64,000 nucleotides of DNA from Actinomycetota bacterium (GTDB lineage Bacteria > Actinomycetota > Geothermincolia > Geothermincolales > RBG-13-55-18), in contig JABLXL010000001.1 of assembly GCA_013178005.1 (NCBI GenBank), forward strand, positions 81,385 through 145,384. Direction: 5' to 3'. Positions 9,458-17,409 of this stretch are shown in pieces. The stretch's first letter is position 1. Each line of letters opens with the position of its first letter. A program made the translations under genes and the position numbers. Under the pieces are notes generated by a model. It made no database searches and was not told where the DNA came from. It saw nothing but the letters and a program-made list of their open reading frames with translations.

Positions 9458-9949
9458 TTCCGGCCTCCTGTCGTCTGCTCGAACTCGCTGCGCTGGCCCG
9501 TCCCCATCCCATAATGGCTTGGGGATCTTGCTGGTTCCCGTGCGGCCTCGGGCCTTGTGCCCCGGGACCGCCTGACCGCGGCTAGATGCATGCTCCGGGC
9601 CGCCGGCGCGTATCACCCGGGAGGCAACCAATGCTCGCCTCCCCGGGAATCCCTCTCCTGCCAGGGTTTTCTTTAAGAGGCGCCTTTTCCGGGGCGACCG
9701 GGAAAAACGCCACATAAATCACAACGATGCGAAGAGCTGTAAATAACGCCTCCGAATCGCTTATAATGTAATTCGACTTCCGGGGGGGCTCACTTGATAC
9801 GATTGCGGGTCATTGCTCGCGAAGGGGTTGATCCTTGTCAATCACCGGCATAAGACGCGATCTGCCTCGGCGGCCGAACCGCCACAAGCGCGGGGGTTTA
9901 AAATTGCCCCGTTATGGGCAGTAGATATCGCGGGCGCGGAGGAAGAGGA
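9458..9949. promoter_or_regulatory. Divergent intergenic region with candidate -10 box
   Basis: Nearly 500 bases separate the divergent propeller gene and GT2 gene. TATAAT occurs on the plus strand at about 9762 (context CGCTTATAATGTAATT) in an AT-rich patch. A candidate -35 is poor (CTGTAA). The ORF reaching upstream from 9457 to 9715 on the minus strand looks like read-through, not protein. Confidence 0.35.
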
Positions 9950-11452
9950 TTGGGCACTCGATCGGACGTGGAAAAGCGGAGCATGGAGACGGAAGAGCGG
10001 CCTCTGGCCAGCGTGGTGATCGCCAATTTCAGGGGCGAGACGCTCCTTGCGCCCTGCCTGGATTCCCTGCGAGCCCAGGACACGGACCTCCCCTTCGAGG
10101 TCATCGTGGTGGACGACGGCTCCGATGACGGAAGCGCCGAAATCGTGACCTCGCGCTATCCCGAGGTGAAGCTGCTGGTGAACCGCCGGAACATGGGCCC
10201 AGCGGCCGCCAAGAACGTGGGGGCTGCGGAGGCAAGGGGGGATTACATCGCCTTCCTGGACAACGACGTCGAGCTTCACCCCTCCTGGATGAAATATATG
10301 CTGGAGGCCATGACCGCGGACCACGACGGACTGGGCGCGTGCGCCTCTCACATCATGCTCAACGGCCACTCCACCGTGCTCAACAGCACGGGAGGCCTCA
10401 TAAACATGCTGGGATACGCCTGGGACCGGGGTATCTTCAACGAGGACTCCAGGACCTACTCCTATTCGCAGCGGGTGATGTACGCCTGCACCGCGGCGAT
10501 GATGATTAAGAGGGGGGTGTTCGAGGAGCTGGGCGGCTTCGACGAACGCTACCGCTACCTTTTCGAGGACGTAGACCTGGGGTGGCGGATGAACATCCGC
10601 GGCTACCGGGTGGCATACGAGCCCCGGGCTGTGGCCAGGCACCTCCTCTCCTCAACCATGGGAAGACGCCGCCTCCGCAACCAGTACCTCTACGAGCGGA
10701 ATCGCCTGCGCGCGCTGATCAAGAACATGGAGAGGGAGACCTTGAGGCTGGTGAGAAAAGAGCTCGTTTTCTGGTTCGGCCAGCGCATGCGCTCGGAGAT
10801 GGAGAGCGGACTGACCGCGCGCCAGAAGGCCGTCCTCCCCCTGCGCATGGCCCAGGCATTGGCCTGGAACCTGATCCGCCTGCCGGATACCTTGCGCCTC
10901 AGGAAGGAGGTGGCCGATACGCGCGTGGTGAGCGACCTGGAGCTCATTTCCGCGGGCGTGCTGTGCCCCCAGATCGGAGAACCCCCCGTGGGGCTCGATC
11001 CCAGGGGCAACGGGAACGGAAACGGCATCGGGATTGACGAAAGGGAGCTCGGAACCAAGGTGGAGATGGCGCGCGCGAAGCCCGCAGCCCTGGGTCCGGG
11101 TTGGTACGACCCGGAAACCGACGTCCGCGGGGTCTCCTTCCGCTGGACGGCGGAAAGCGCCTCGGTTTACCTGAGGTCGGGGAGAAGGCGCCGCCAACTC
11201 TGCATCCGCACGGTGATGGCCCATCCCGACGGCCTTTCGCGAGTCGCGGTGAGGATAGACGGCCGCCAGGTCTCCACCTTCGAAGCTCCCAACGGGTACC
11301 ACGTTCACCGCATCCCCCTGACCCATCCCGTCGAGCCTGGCTTGCGCGAGGTGGAGCTCCGGGTGGAAAATCCCTTCCGGCCCAGGGACACGCTGCGGGT
11401 CGAGGACCGCCGCACCCTCGGCATTGCGGTGGCGTACGTAGGGCTGCACTAA
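9950..11452 (+). CDS. GT2 family glycosyltransferase with C-terminal accessory beta-sandwich domain
   Basis: A cytoplasmic inverting glycosyltransferase, rhamnosyltransferase-like. The GT-A domain shows ASVVIANFRGE, EVIVVDDGSDDGS, FLDNDVELHP (the DxD-type metal and nucleotide site) and later GGFDERYRYLFEDVDLGWR, the usual acceptor-side motif. The last ~120 residues form a separate domain starting at GPGWYDPE and continuing to FRWT and RTLGIAVAYV. This domain also appears inserted in the GT4 at 11938. Starts considered: ATG 9914 (no ribosome site), TTG 9950 (seven bases after GGAGG) and ATG 9983. I favour TTG 9950 (500 residues), but the choice is not certain. Donor and acceptor sugars are unknown. 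Confidence 0.85.
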   Translation: MGTRSDVEKRSMETEERPLASVVIANFRGETLLAPCLDSLRAQDTDLPFEVIVVDDGSDDGSAEIVTSRYPEVKLLVNRRNMGPAAAKNVGAAEARGDYIAFLDNDVELHPSWMKYMLEAMTADHDGLGACASHIMLNGHSTVLNSTGGLINMLGYAWDRGIFNEDSRTYSYSQRVMYACTAAMMIKRGVFEELGGFDERYRYLFEDVDLGWRMNIRGYRVAYEPRAVARHLLSSTMGRRRLRNQYLYERNRLRALIKNMERETLRLVRKELVFWFGQRMRSEMESGLTARQKAVLPLRMAQALAWNLIRLPDTLRLRKEVADTRVVSDLELISAGVLCPQIGEPPVGLDPRGNGNGNGIGIDERELGTKVEMARAKPAALGPGWYDPETDVRGVSFRWTAESASVYLRSGRRRRQLCIRTVMAHPDGLSRVAVRIDGRQVSTFEAPNGYHVHRIPLTHPVEPGLREVELRVENPFRPRDTLRVEDRRTLGIAVAYVGLH

Positions 11453-11755
11453 GGGTCGTATCTTTACTTTTTCATTCCGCCGCGGCGCAAGACATAAACC
11501 CAACGTAATCCCGGAACAAAAAAGTCAAGATACGACCCGGGTTCTCGAACGCACCATGGGGTCGTATCTTTACTTTTTCATTCCGCCGCAGCGCAAGGCA
11601 TAAACCCAAAGCCATCCCGGAACAAAAAAGTCAAGATACGACCCGGGTTCTCGAACGCACCATGGGGTCGTATCTTTACTTTTTCATTCCGCCGCGGCGC
11701 AAGGCATAAACCCAAAGCAATCCCGGAACAAAAAAGTCAAGAGACGACCCGGGTT
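11453..11755. repeat. Three tandem 106-bp palindromic repeats (REP-like)
   Basis: Three near-identical units begin at 11453, 11559 and 11665. Each starts with GGGTCGTATCTTTACTTTTT and ends about 85 bases later with the inverted arm AAAAAAGTCAAGATACGACC, so each unit can fold into a long hairpin. The units differ at only a few bases (AAGACATAAA versus AAGGCATAAA, AGATACG versus AGAGACG). The first unit starts immediately after the GT2 stop codon, so the hairpins may also act as a transcript 3' end. The same core recurs at 62.5-63.0 kb. No REP-associated transposase gene is present in the window. Confidence 0.85.
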
Positions 11756-11937
11756 CCAGGCATCGGCCCTCGCTGGGCAAGAGGTTTAATCTTGACCGGG
11801 TTTACCGTCTCGCCTCCATGGGATAACCTATCCGGGGAGAGGGGCGTGGGTTATGGGAAAGGACCCCGCAAGGTCCGCTCGCCGGCCTCTGCGTGCCGGC
11901 GAGAACGCGGGAGCGTGAAAGTGGAGAAGCCGGCGAC
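11756..11937. other. Short intergenic stretch upstream of GT4 gene
   Basis: This stretch follows the repeat array and leads into the GT4 gene. TTGACC at about 11791 could be a -35 box but no good -10 follows. The frame opened at 11893 in the ORF track has no ribosome site. Confidence 0.3.
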
Positions 11938-13662
11938 ATGCGCATACTCCTGGTGACCTATAGGTACGGGAAGGATATTCCCGGCGGGGGGGAGAGATAC
12001 CTGCGGGAGTTGATGACCCGTCTCGCCGCGAGAGGCCATCATGTGGACGTGTTCACCACGCGCTCGCAGCGCATGATAACAACCCCTTTCAATTACCTGG
12101 TATGGGACAACTACTTGCCTGGCGGAGAAGAGGAAGACGCGGGGGTGAGAGTCCGCCGCTTCGAAGTGCGAAACCCCAGGCCCAGGCGGGCGCGGCGCAT
12201 CGTGGACGATATCCTGGCCATGCAGGAAAGGGAGAGGGAAAACCCCGCCTTTGCGGCCCTCATGGAGGAGGCCATCGCCGGCTCTGACGAGCACTGCTTT
12301 CTGTGCGGCTGGCATGACGCGGAGACCTGGGATGACGGTCCGGCGCGCTGGACGCGTCGCTCGGCGGTCCTGGTGCTGGGCGGAGAAGGGCTAGAGGGGT
12401 TGGTGATCGAGGCCTATCCCTATATGGACACCAACCTGCAGGTGGAAGTCCCGGGAGAGGGGTCCTGGGAATTCGAGCTCTCCATGGGGAGGTCCCGGGA
12501 GCTCAAAGTGGCCTTCGGACCTCGCCGCTCCGCTGTGGTCAGGATCCTGGTGCCGGGGACGGCGCGCCCGCCGGGAGACGCAAGGGAGGTGGGACTCGCG
12601 GTGCGCCGGGTGGCGGCCCTTACGCAGACCGGGGAGCGCGACTTGGACCTGGGGAGGGGCTGGAGGGAGTTTTTAAACACGGCGTGGGAATCGGCGCTAT
12701 CGAGCATTCTATGGGGGATGGCGGAACGCAGGCCGCATCGCGCCATCAGGCGCCACCGCTACATCATGGGCCCCCGCTCGCCGCTCCTGGAGCGGGAGGT
12801 GATGACCGCGGCATCGGGGTACGACGTGATTCTGGGAGCGATGGTGCCCATGACCACCCTGGAGCTGGCCTGGAAGGCGTCCCGTGCGGCCGGCCGGCCC
12901 TTCGTGGCCTTCCCGCTTTTCCACGCTCGCGACCCCAACCACTACTGGGCTCATTTCAGGAAAGCCTTGGAGGGCGCGGCGGGGGTCGAGGCCAACTCCG
13001 GCGCGGTGGAGGAGCTGATGAGGGGATGGGGGCTCTCGTCTTTCGCCGTCGGGCCCGGATACGATCTCGACGAGTTTTCCTCCCCCGATATCGACGGCCA
13101 CAGGTTCAGGGAGGACTTCGGCTTCGGAAACCAGCCTATCCTGCTCTGGGTGGGGAGGAAGAACGAGTACAAGGGATACCGCGACGCCATGGCCGCCCTG
13201 CGCCTGGTGAGGGAAAAGGAACCCGAGGCCCTGCTGGTGATGATCGGTCCTGACGAGGACAACCTGCCCGTGAGCCAGGAAGGCGTCTTCTACCTTGGGG
13301 CGCAGCCCCGCCGCGTGGTGCTGGATGCCTTCGACGCATGCGACGCCCTCCTCTTCCCCTCGCTGCACGAGAGCTTCTGCCTGGTTTTCGGGGAGGCCTG
13401 GTTAAGGGGAAGGCCCGTGCTGGGCAACGCCTACTGCGCCGCGGCGCGTGGCATCATAGACCACGGCGTGGACGGCTACTTATGCGGGGACGTGGAGGAC
13501 TACGCGTGTCGCGCACTGGAGCTCATCGAGGACCCGAGCCTCGCCCGCCTCATGGGGGAGCGGGGCAGGGAGAAAATGATGGCCACGCGAGGATGGGACC
13601 TCCTGGTGGAGCGCCTGGAGGCAAAACTCCTCCAGGTCGCGGGAATTCAACCCGAGGACTGA
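11938..13662 (+). CDS. GT4 family glycosyltransferase with inserted accessory beta-sandwich domain
   Basis: A GT-B fold retaining glycosyltransferase of 574 residues from ATG 11938 (MRILLVTYRYGKDIPGGGERY), longer than the usual ~380. The extra length is a domain inserted at about residues 120-230, opening with CGWHDAETW, followed by RWTRRSAVLVL and closing with DAREVGLAVRRV. It matches the C-terminal domain of the neighbouring GT2. The C-terminal Rossmann half shows LLWVGRKNEYKGYRDA, then LFPSLHESFCLVFGEAW, which is the E-x7-E donor-binding pattern of GT4, and VDGYLCG. The domain insertion lies in the N-terminal acceptor-binding half, which suggests a role in acceptor recognition. This is inference. 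Substrates are unknown. Confidence 0.85.
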   Translation: MRILLVTYRYGKDIPGGGERYLRELMTRLAARGHHVDVFTTRSQRMITTPFNYLVWDNYLPGGEEEDAGVRVRRFEVRNPRPRRARRIVDDILAMQERERENPAFAALMEEAIAGSDEHCFLCGWHDAETWDDGPARWTRRSAVLVLGGEGLEGLVIEAYPYMDTNLQVEVPGEGSWEFELSMGRSRELKVAFGPRRSAVVRILVPGTARPPGDAREVGLAVRRVAALTQTGERDLDLGRGWREFLNTAWESALSSILWGMAERRPHRAIRRHRYIMGPRSPLLEREVMTAASGYDVILGAMVPMTTLELAWKASRAAGRPFVAFPLFHARDPNHYWAHFRKALEGAAGVEANSGAVEELMRGWGLSSFAVGPGYDLDEFSSPDIDGHRFREDFGFGNQPILLWVGRKNEYKGYRDAMAALRLVREKEPEALLVMIGPDEDNLPVSQEGVFYLGAQPRRVVLDAFDACDALLFPSLHESFCLVFGEAWLRGRPVLGNAYCAAARGIIDHGVDGYLCGDVEDYACRALELIEDPSLARLMGERGREKMMATRGWDLLVERLEAKLLQVAGIQPED

Positions 13663-13730
13663 GAGGGCTTTCCTCGATCAAGGAAGCGCAATCCATAAGC
13701 TTATCTCCAGGTCGTGGGCTTCAAATAAAG

Positions 13731-13857
13731 GGAAGACAGGAAGGGTCGTATAGCTTGTAAGGGAACCCCCGTCACCAGCCATCCCTGGTGTAGGGCATTG
13801 AGTCAACCGCGCGGAAGACAGTAAAGGTCGTATAGCTTGTAAGGGAACCCCCGTCAC
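13731..13857 (+). repeat. Two copies of a 45-bp direct repeat
   Basis: GGAAGACAG...GGTCGTATAGCTTGTAAGGGAACCCCCGTCAC occurs at about 13731-13775 and again at 13813-13857, a period near 82 bases. The core GGTCGTAT is shared with the palindromic repeats at 11.5 and 62.5 kb, although the following bases differ (AGCTTGTA instead of CTTGACTT). The second copy contributes the -35 box of the predicted promoter for the downstream glycoside hydrolase. Confidence 0.8.
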
Positions 13858-13864
13858 GTATAAT
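13837..13864 (+). promoter_or_regulatory. Predicted sigma70-type promoter
   Basis: TTGTAA at 13837-13842 and a perfect TATAAT at 13859-13864 are separated by 16 bases, about 140 bases upstream of the gene at 14007. The -35 hexamer lies inside the second copy of the 45-bp repeat. The first copy has the same TTGTAA but no TATAAT behind it. Confidence 0.55.
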
Positions 13865-14006
13865 CGTCAAAGGAACAAGTCGGGCCGGGGCATGAAGGTG
13901 GGTAAGAATCGGTGTCGAGGACCGGTAGAGGAAAGCGACGCCGGGACGTTTATACCGGTGTGAAGCGGACGGAAGGCTGGATGGCCGTGAGCGGAAAAGG
14001 AGGATC

Positions 14007-16094
14007 ATGGCAGGAGAGCGCGCCTTGAAAGCTTGTATCGTGGTCGGCGTCACTTTCATCATGCTGGCATCAATGACGGCGGCACTGGTGGTGTCCCGCA
14101 ATGCCAAAGCCGGCGCGGGAACACAGGCCGCGAGCGCGGCCGACATGACCATCCTGGGGTTGGATACGCGCGATTACGCGAAGCGCATGTCCAATCTCGT
14201 AAGCCTCTCGGACAGGCAATGGGTGCGCCATCATAAGATCGTGGTGAGGTGGAGCGATATCCACAAGGCGAAAAACAGCTTCGACTTCTCCTACTACGAC
14301 AAAGAGGTAAACGCCAGGCTCGCGGACGGCTCGCAATCCATCCTCCTCCTCCTGCAGGGACCCACCCCTGAATGGGCGCGCGACCCCGCCTACGGTTCCT
14401 TCTCCCACAACGCGCCCCCCCGCGACTGGAGCGACTGGTACCGCTTCTGCTCCAAGGTTGCGGAACAATACGGGGCAGTGGTTGATTTCTACGAGATCTG
14501 GAACGAACCCGGATGGGACCAGGATGCCTACGCTTACAGGCAGTGGGGGGTTTACCATTTTGGCGGGCAGGTGGAGACGGACTACCTGCCCATGCTCCAG
14601 ACGGCGCACGCGGCCATAAAGGAAAAGGACCCCTCGGGCCAGGTGATGTGCGGCGCCCTCATCTATACCCTGGACCAGAATCCCAACACGGGAGCCGACC
14701 TCACGGTGCAGCTCTACGATGAGGTGAACCGGCCCGGCCAGGACGTTTCCATGCGGGTGACCTCCGACAGGCCCATCGTGGCCGAGCGCCCCATGTATTT
14801 CAACTACAAGGGCGCGTGGAACGGGGGGCACGACGTGCTGGGCGCCACCTCGGCCGCGAAGGAGTGGTTCTTCGCCGAGGGCACCACCCGCGACAACTTC
14901 GAGGAATGGCTGTGCCTGCAGAACCCCAACCCGAACCCCATACAGGTCACGGCCACCTACATGTTCGGCCCCGGACAGGGAGGGAACACGGTCAAGGCGT
15001 ATGACCTGCAGCCCAACTCGCGCACCACCCTCATGGTCAACAACGAGGTGGGCCAGGGAAAGGACGTCTCGGTCAAGATAACCTCCGCCTCGGACTTCAT
15101 CGCCGAGCGCCCCATGTACTTCAATTACAACGGGGTCTGGACGGGAGGGCATGACGTGGTGGGCGCCACCTCGGCCGCGAAGGAGTGGTTCTTCGCCGAG
15201 GGCACCACTCGCGGAGGCTTCGACCAGTACCTGTGCCTGCAGAACCCCAACGCGAACCCCATTGACGTCACCATGACCTTCATGTTCGGGCCCGGGCAGG
15301 GCGAGAACCGGGAGATGGCCTTCCGCCTCGACCCCACCTCGCGCACCACCTTCAAGGTCAACGACCTGGTGGGCCCGGACAAGGACGTCTCGGTCAAGAT
15401 AACCTCCGCCTCGGACTTCATCGCCGAGCGCCCCATGTACTTCAACTACAACGGGGTCTGGACGGGAGGGCACTGCGTGGTGGGAGCCAAAGCTTCCTCG
15501 GGGACCTGGTACTTCGCCGAGGGCTGCACGGGGTATTCCATCCAGGAGTACCTCTGCCTGCAGAACCCGCATCCCGAGGCGGTGACGGCGGAGATAACCT
15601 TCATGATGACCAAAGGCGAGGTCATCAGCAGAGAGGTGTTATTGAATCCCAACTCGCGCACCACCTTCGACATCAACATGCTCATCGGTTTCCATGGCTC
15701 GTCGGACATGCTGGCCATCCATCCCTACAAGAACTACTGGGAGTGGGGTGAGCATTACACGTATTTCACGCAGCAGATGCGCGCACACAACATAGGTCAC
15801 GAGGTGGCGGTTACCGAGGTTGGGTGGCCGCATTACAGCGACACCCAGCCGGAACTCTACAGCGAGGAAAAGCAGGCCGAGGCCATCGGTTCCGTGGGCG
15901 TGGGAGAGCTTCTGGGGGCGGGCTGCAGGAAGATATGGCTGTACCGCGATATCGACGAGGAGCCCGGGACGTCTTGGGACCATCTGTATTTCGGCCTTTT
16001 CAAGCACACGGGTGAGCCTCATCCCTCCTGGCCTATTTACGTACAGTGGCAGAGGCAACTGCCGAGCTATCCGAATCTCCCGGGGAGCCTGTGA
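14007..16094 (+). CDS. Secreted GH39-like glycoside hydrolase with surface repeats inserted in its catalytic barrel
   Basis: A 695-residue protein starting three bases after AAGGAGG, with a signal peptide (CIVVGVTFIMLASMTAALVV). Residues ~48-238 are the first half of a TIM-barrel glycosidase of the GH39/GH5 clan, with the acid/base motif FYEIWNEPGWD (Glu167). Residues ~566-695 are the second half, with AIHPYKNYW and the likely nucleophile Glu604 in VTEVGWPHY. Between them sit three units of ~105 residues (EWFFAEGTTR, YLCLQNPN, GKDVSVKITS, AERPMYFNYNG), the same repeat family as in the 7010-9457 protein. Whether the split barrel still folds and cleaves glycan is unknown. The family usually hydrolyses beta-linked glycans, possibly the surface polymer made here. 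An assembly join between related genes must also be considered. Confidence 0.8.
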   Translation: MAGERALKACIVVGVTFIMLASMTAALVVSRNAKAGAGTQAASAADMTILGLDTRDYAKRMSNLVSLSDRQWVRHHKIVVRWSDIHKAKNSFDFSYYDKEVNARLADGSQSILLLLQGPTPEWARDPAYGSFSHNAPPRDWSDWYRFCSKVAEQYGAVVDFYEIWNEPGWDQDAYAYRQWGVYHFGGQVETDYLPMLQTAHAAIKEKDPSGQVMCGALIYTLDQNPNTGADLTVQLYDEVNRPGQDVSMRVTSDRPIVAERPMYFNYKGAWNGGHDVLGATSAAKEWFFAEGTTRDNFEEWLCLQNPNPNPIQVTATYMFGPGQGGNTVKAYDLQPNSRTTLMVNNEVGQGKDVSVKITSASDFIAERPMYFNYNGVWTGGHDVVGATSAAKEWFFAEGTTRGGFDQYLCLQNPNANPIDVTMTFMFGPGQGENREMAFRLDPTSRTTFKVNDLVGPDKDVSVKITSASDFIAERPMYFNYNGVWTGGHCVVGAKASSGTWYFAEGCTGYSIQEYLCLQNPHPEAVTAEITFMMTKGEVISREVLLNPNSRTTFDINMLIGFHGSSDMLAIHPYKNYWEWGEHYTYFTQQMRAHNIGHEVAVTEVGWPHYSDTQPELYSEEKQAEAIGSVGVGELLGAGCRKIWLYRDIDEEPGTSWDHLYFGLFKHTGEPHPSWPIYVQWQRQLPSYPNLPGSL

Positions 16095-16159
16095 GGTATT
16101 AAAAACGGAGGGATGGTGGCCCATGCGTCCGTTTCATGAAACGCTTGGGATGATACGCG

Positions 16160-17272
16160 GTGCGCGCGGCCATATTCGCTGACCAGCTCTTCTACCGCCA
16201 ACCGGGCGGGATAGGAACCTACCTGCGTCACCTGGTGCCCGGGATCGCGGCGTCGCCGTCGGTGGATTCCCTGGCGTTGGTCCATCACGGCCCGGAGGGA
16301 GAGCGCGCCTTCCAGGGTCTTGATAAGGTGGAGGAGGTCCGCCTTCCCTGGCGGCGGGACCTAACGGGGATCTCGTGGCACACCGTAGGCAGGCCTTATC
16401 TGGAGCGCTGTGTGGGCCGGGTGGACCTGGTCCACGCCCCCTCGCTGGTTTACCCGCCTTCACGCGCCTCCCTGGTGGCCACGGTGCACGACCTCTGCGT
16501 GCTGAAATACCCCTGGGTCTTTCCCACCCGATGGCGCGCTTTCCACCGCCGCGGACTGCACATGATAGTGAGACGCGCCCGCGTCATCCTGGTCGATTCC
16601 GAGAACACCCGGGAAGACCTGCGCGCCCTCACCGGGGGGCGCGATCCAAGGGTGAGGGTGGTCCCCCTCGGGGTCGAGGTCCGGTTCGATCCGGACGATG
16701 ACGAGGTGGAGAAGGTCCTGGGAAAACACAGGCTTGAGCCCGGCTACATCCTCTACGTGGGGACTATCGAGCCGCGCAAGAACCTCTCGCGCTTGGCGCG
16801 AGCGTACGCCACCTTCGGCGCGGAGGAGAGGCGGAGATGCGGGGAGCTCGTCCTGGTCGGTTCGCCGGGCTGGATGGGAAGGCGCGAGCTCTCGGGCATC
16901 CTCTCCCTGGGCGGCGTGAGGTGGCTGGGCTACCTTCCCCAGGAAGAGCTGGAAGCGGTCTACAGGGGAGCGAGGATCTTCGTGTACCCTTCCATATACG
17001 AGGGCTTCGGCCTGCCCGTCCTCGAGGCTATGGCCAGGGGGTTGCCCGTGGTGACCTCCAACAGCTCCTCCCTGCGCGAGGTGGGGGAGGGGGTGGCGCT
17101 GCTGGTGGATCCGGGAGATGTCATGGACATCGGAAGGGCCATACGACGCCTTGCGGACGATGAGGGCATGCGCAATGAGCTTGCTCTCCTGGGACGAAAG
17201 CGGGCGGCAGCATACCGGTGGGAGCGCACCATCGAGCTGACCCTGGAGGCTTACAAGGATGCCCTGGTTTGA
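16160..17272 (+). CDS. GT4 family glycosyltransferase
   Basis: A 370-residue GT-B glycosyltransferase of the mannosyltransferase-like GT4 group. The N-terminus shows the glycine-rich acceptor loop QPGGIGTYLRH. The C-terminal half shows ILYVGTIEPRKNLSRLARAY, then FVYPSIYEGFGLPVLEAMA (the E-x7-E nucleotide-sugar site) and VVTSNSSSLREV. It starts at GTG 16160 (VRAAIFADQLFYRQ), with no upstream ATG in frame and only a weak ribosome site. It follows the glycoside hydrolase by 65 bases and could be co-transcribed with it. It is cytoplasmic and membrane-associated. Donor sugar is unassigned. Confidence 0.9.
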   Translation: MRAAIFADQLFYRQPGGIGTYLRHLVPGIAASPSVDSLALVHHGPEGERAFQGLDKVEEVRLPWRRDLTGISWHTVGRPYLERCVGRVDLVHAPSLVYPPSRASLVATVHDLCVLKYPWVFPTRWRAFHRRGLHMIVRRARVILVDSENTREDLRALTGGRDPRVRVVPLGVEVRFDPDDDEVEKVLGKHRLEPGYILYVGTIEPRKNLSRLARAYATFGAEERRRCGELVLVGSPGWMGRRELSGILSLGGVRWLGYLPQEELEAVYRGARIFVYPSIYEGFGLPVLEAMARGLPVVTSNSSSLREVGEGVALLVDPGDVMDIGRAIRRLADDEGMRNELALLGRKRAAAYRWERTIELTLEAYKDALV

Positions 17273-17409
17273 ACGGGAAGCGCCGAGGTATTGCCGGCGG
17301 AGATCGAGGCCAAACTCCGGCAGGAGCTCCAGAAGCTATATAGGGCTCCCAATAGCTTTAACCCCTCCCGGTTTTTACGCGTTCCTCCCGCCTTATCCTA
17401 GCATCGGAC

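Noticed and set aside
11453-11755. CRISPR array
   Set aside because: There are only three units, the intervening sequence is nearly identical in all units, and the unit itself is palindromic and 106 bases long. No cas genes are present.
14070-15572. Minus-strand ORF of 500 residues
   Set aside because: It is a shadow of the repeat-containing hydrolase, opened by the GC-rich codon pattern. The opposite strand shows signal peptide, active site and ribosome site.
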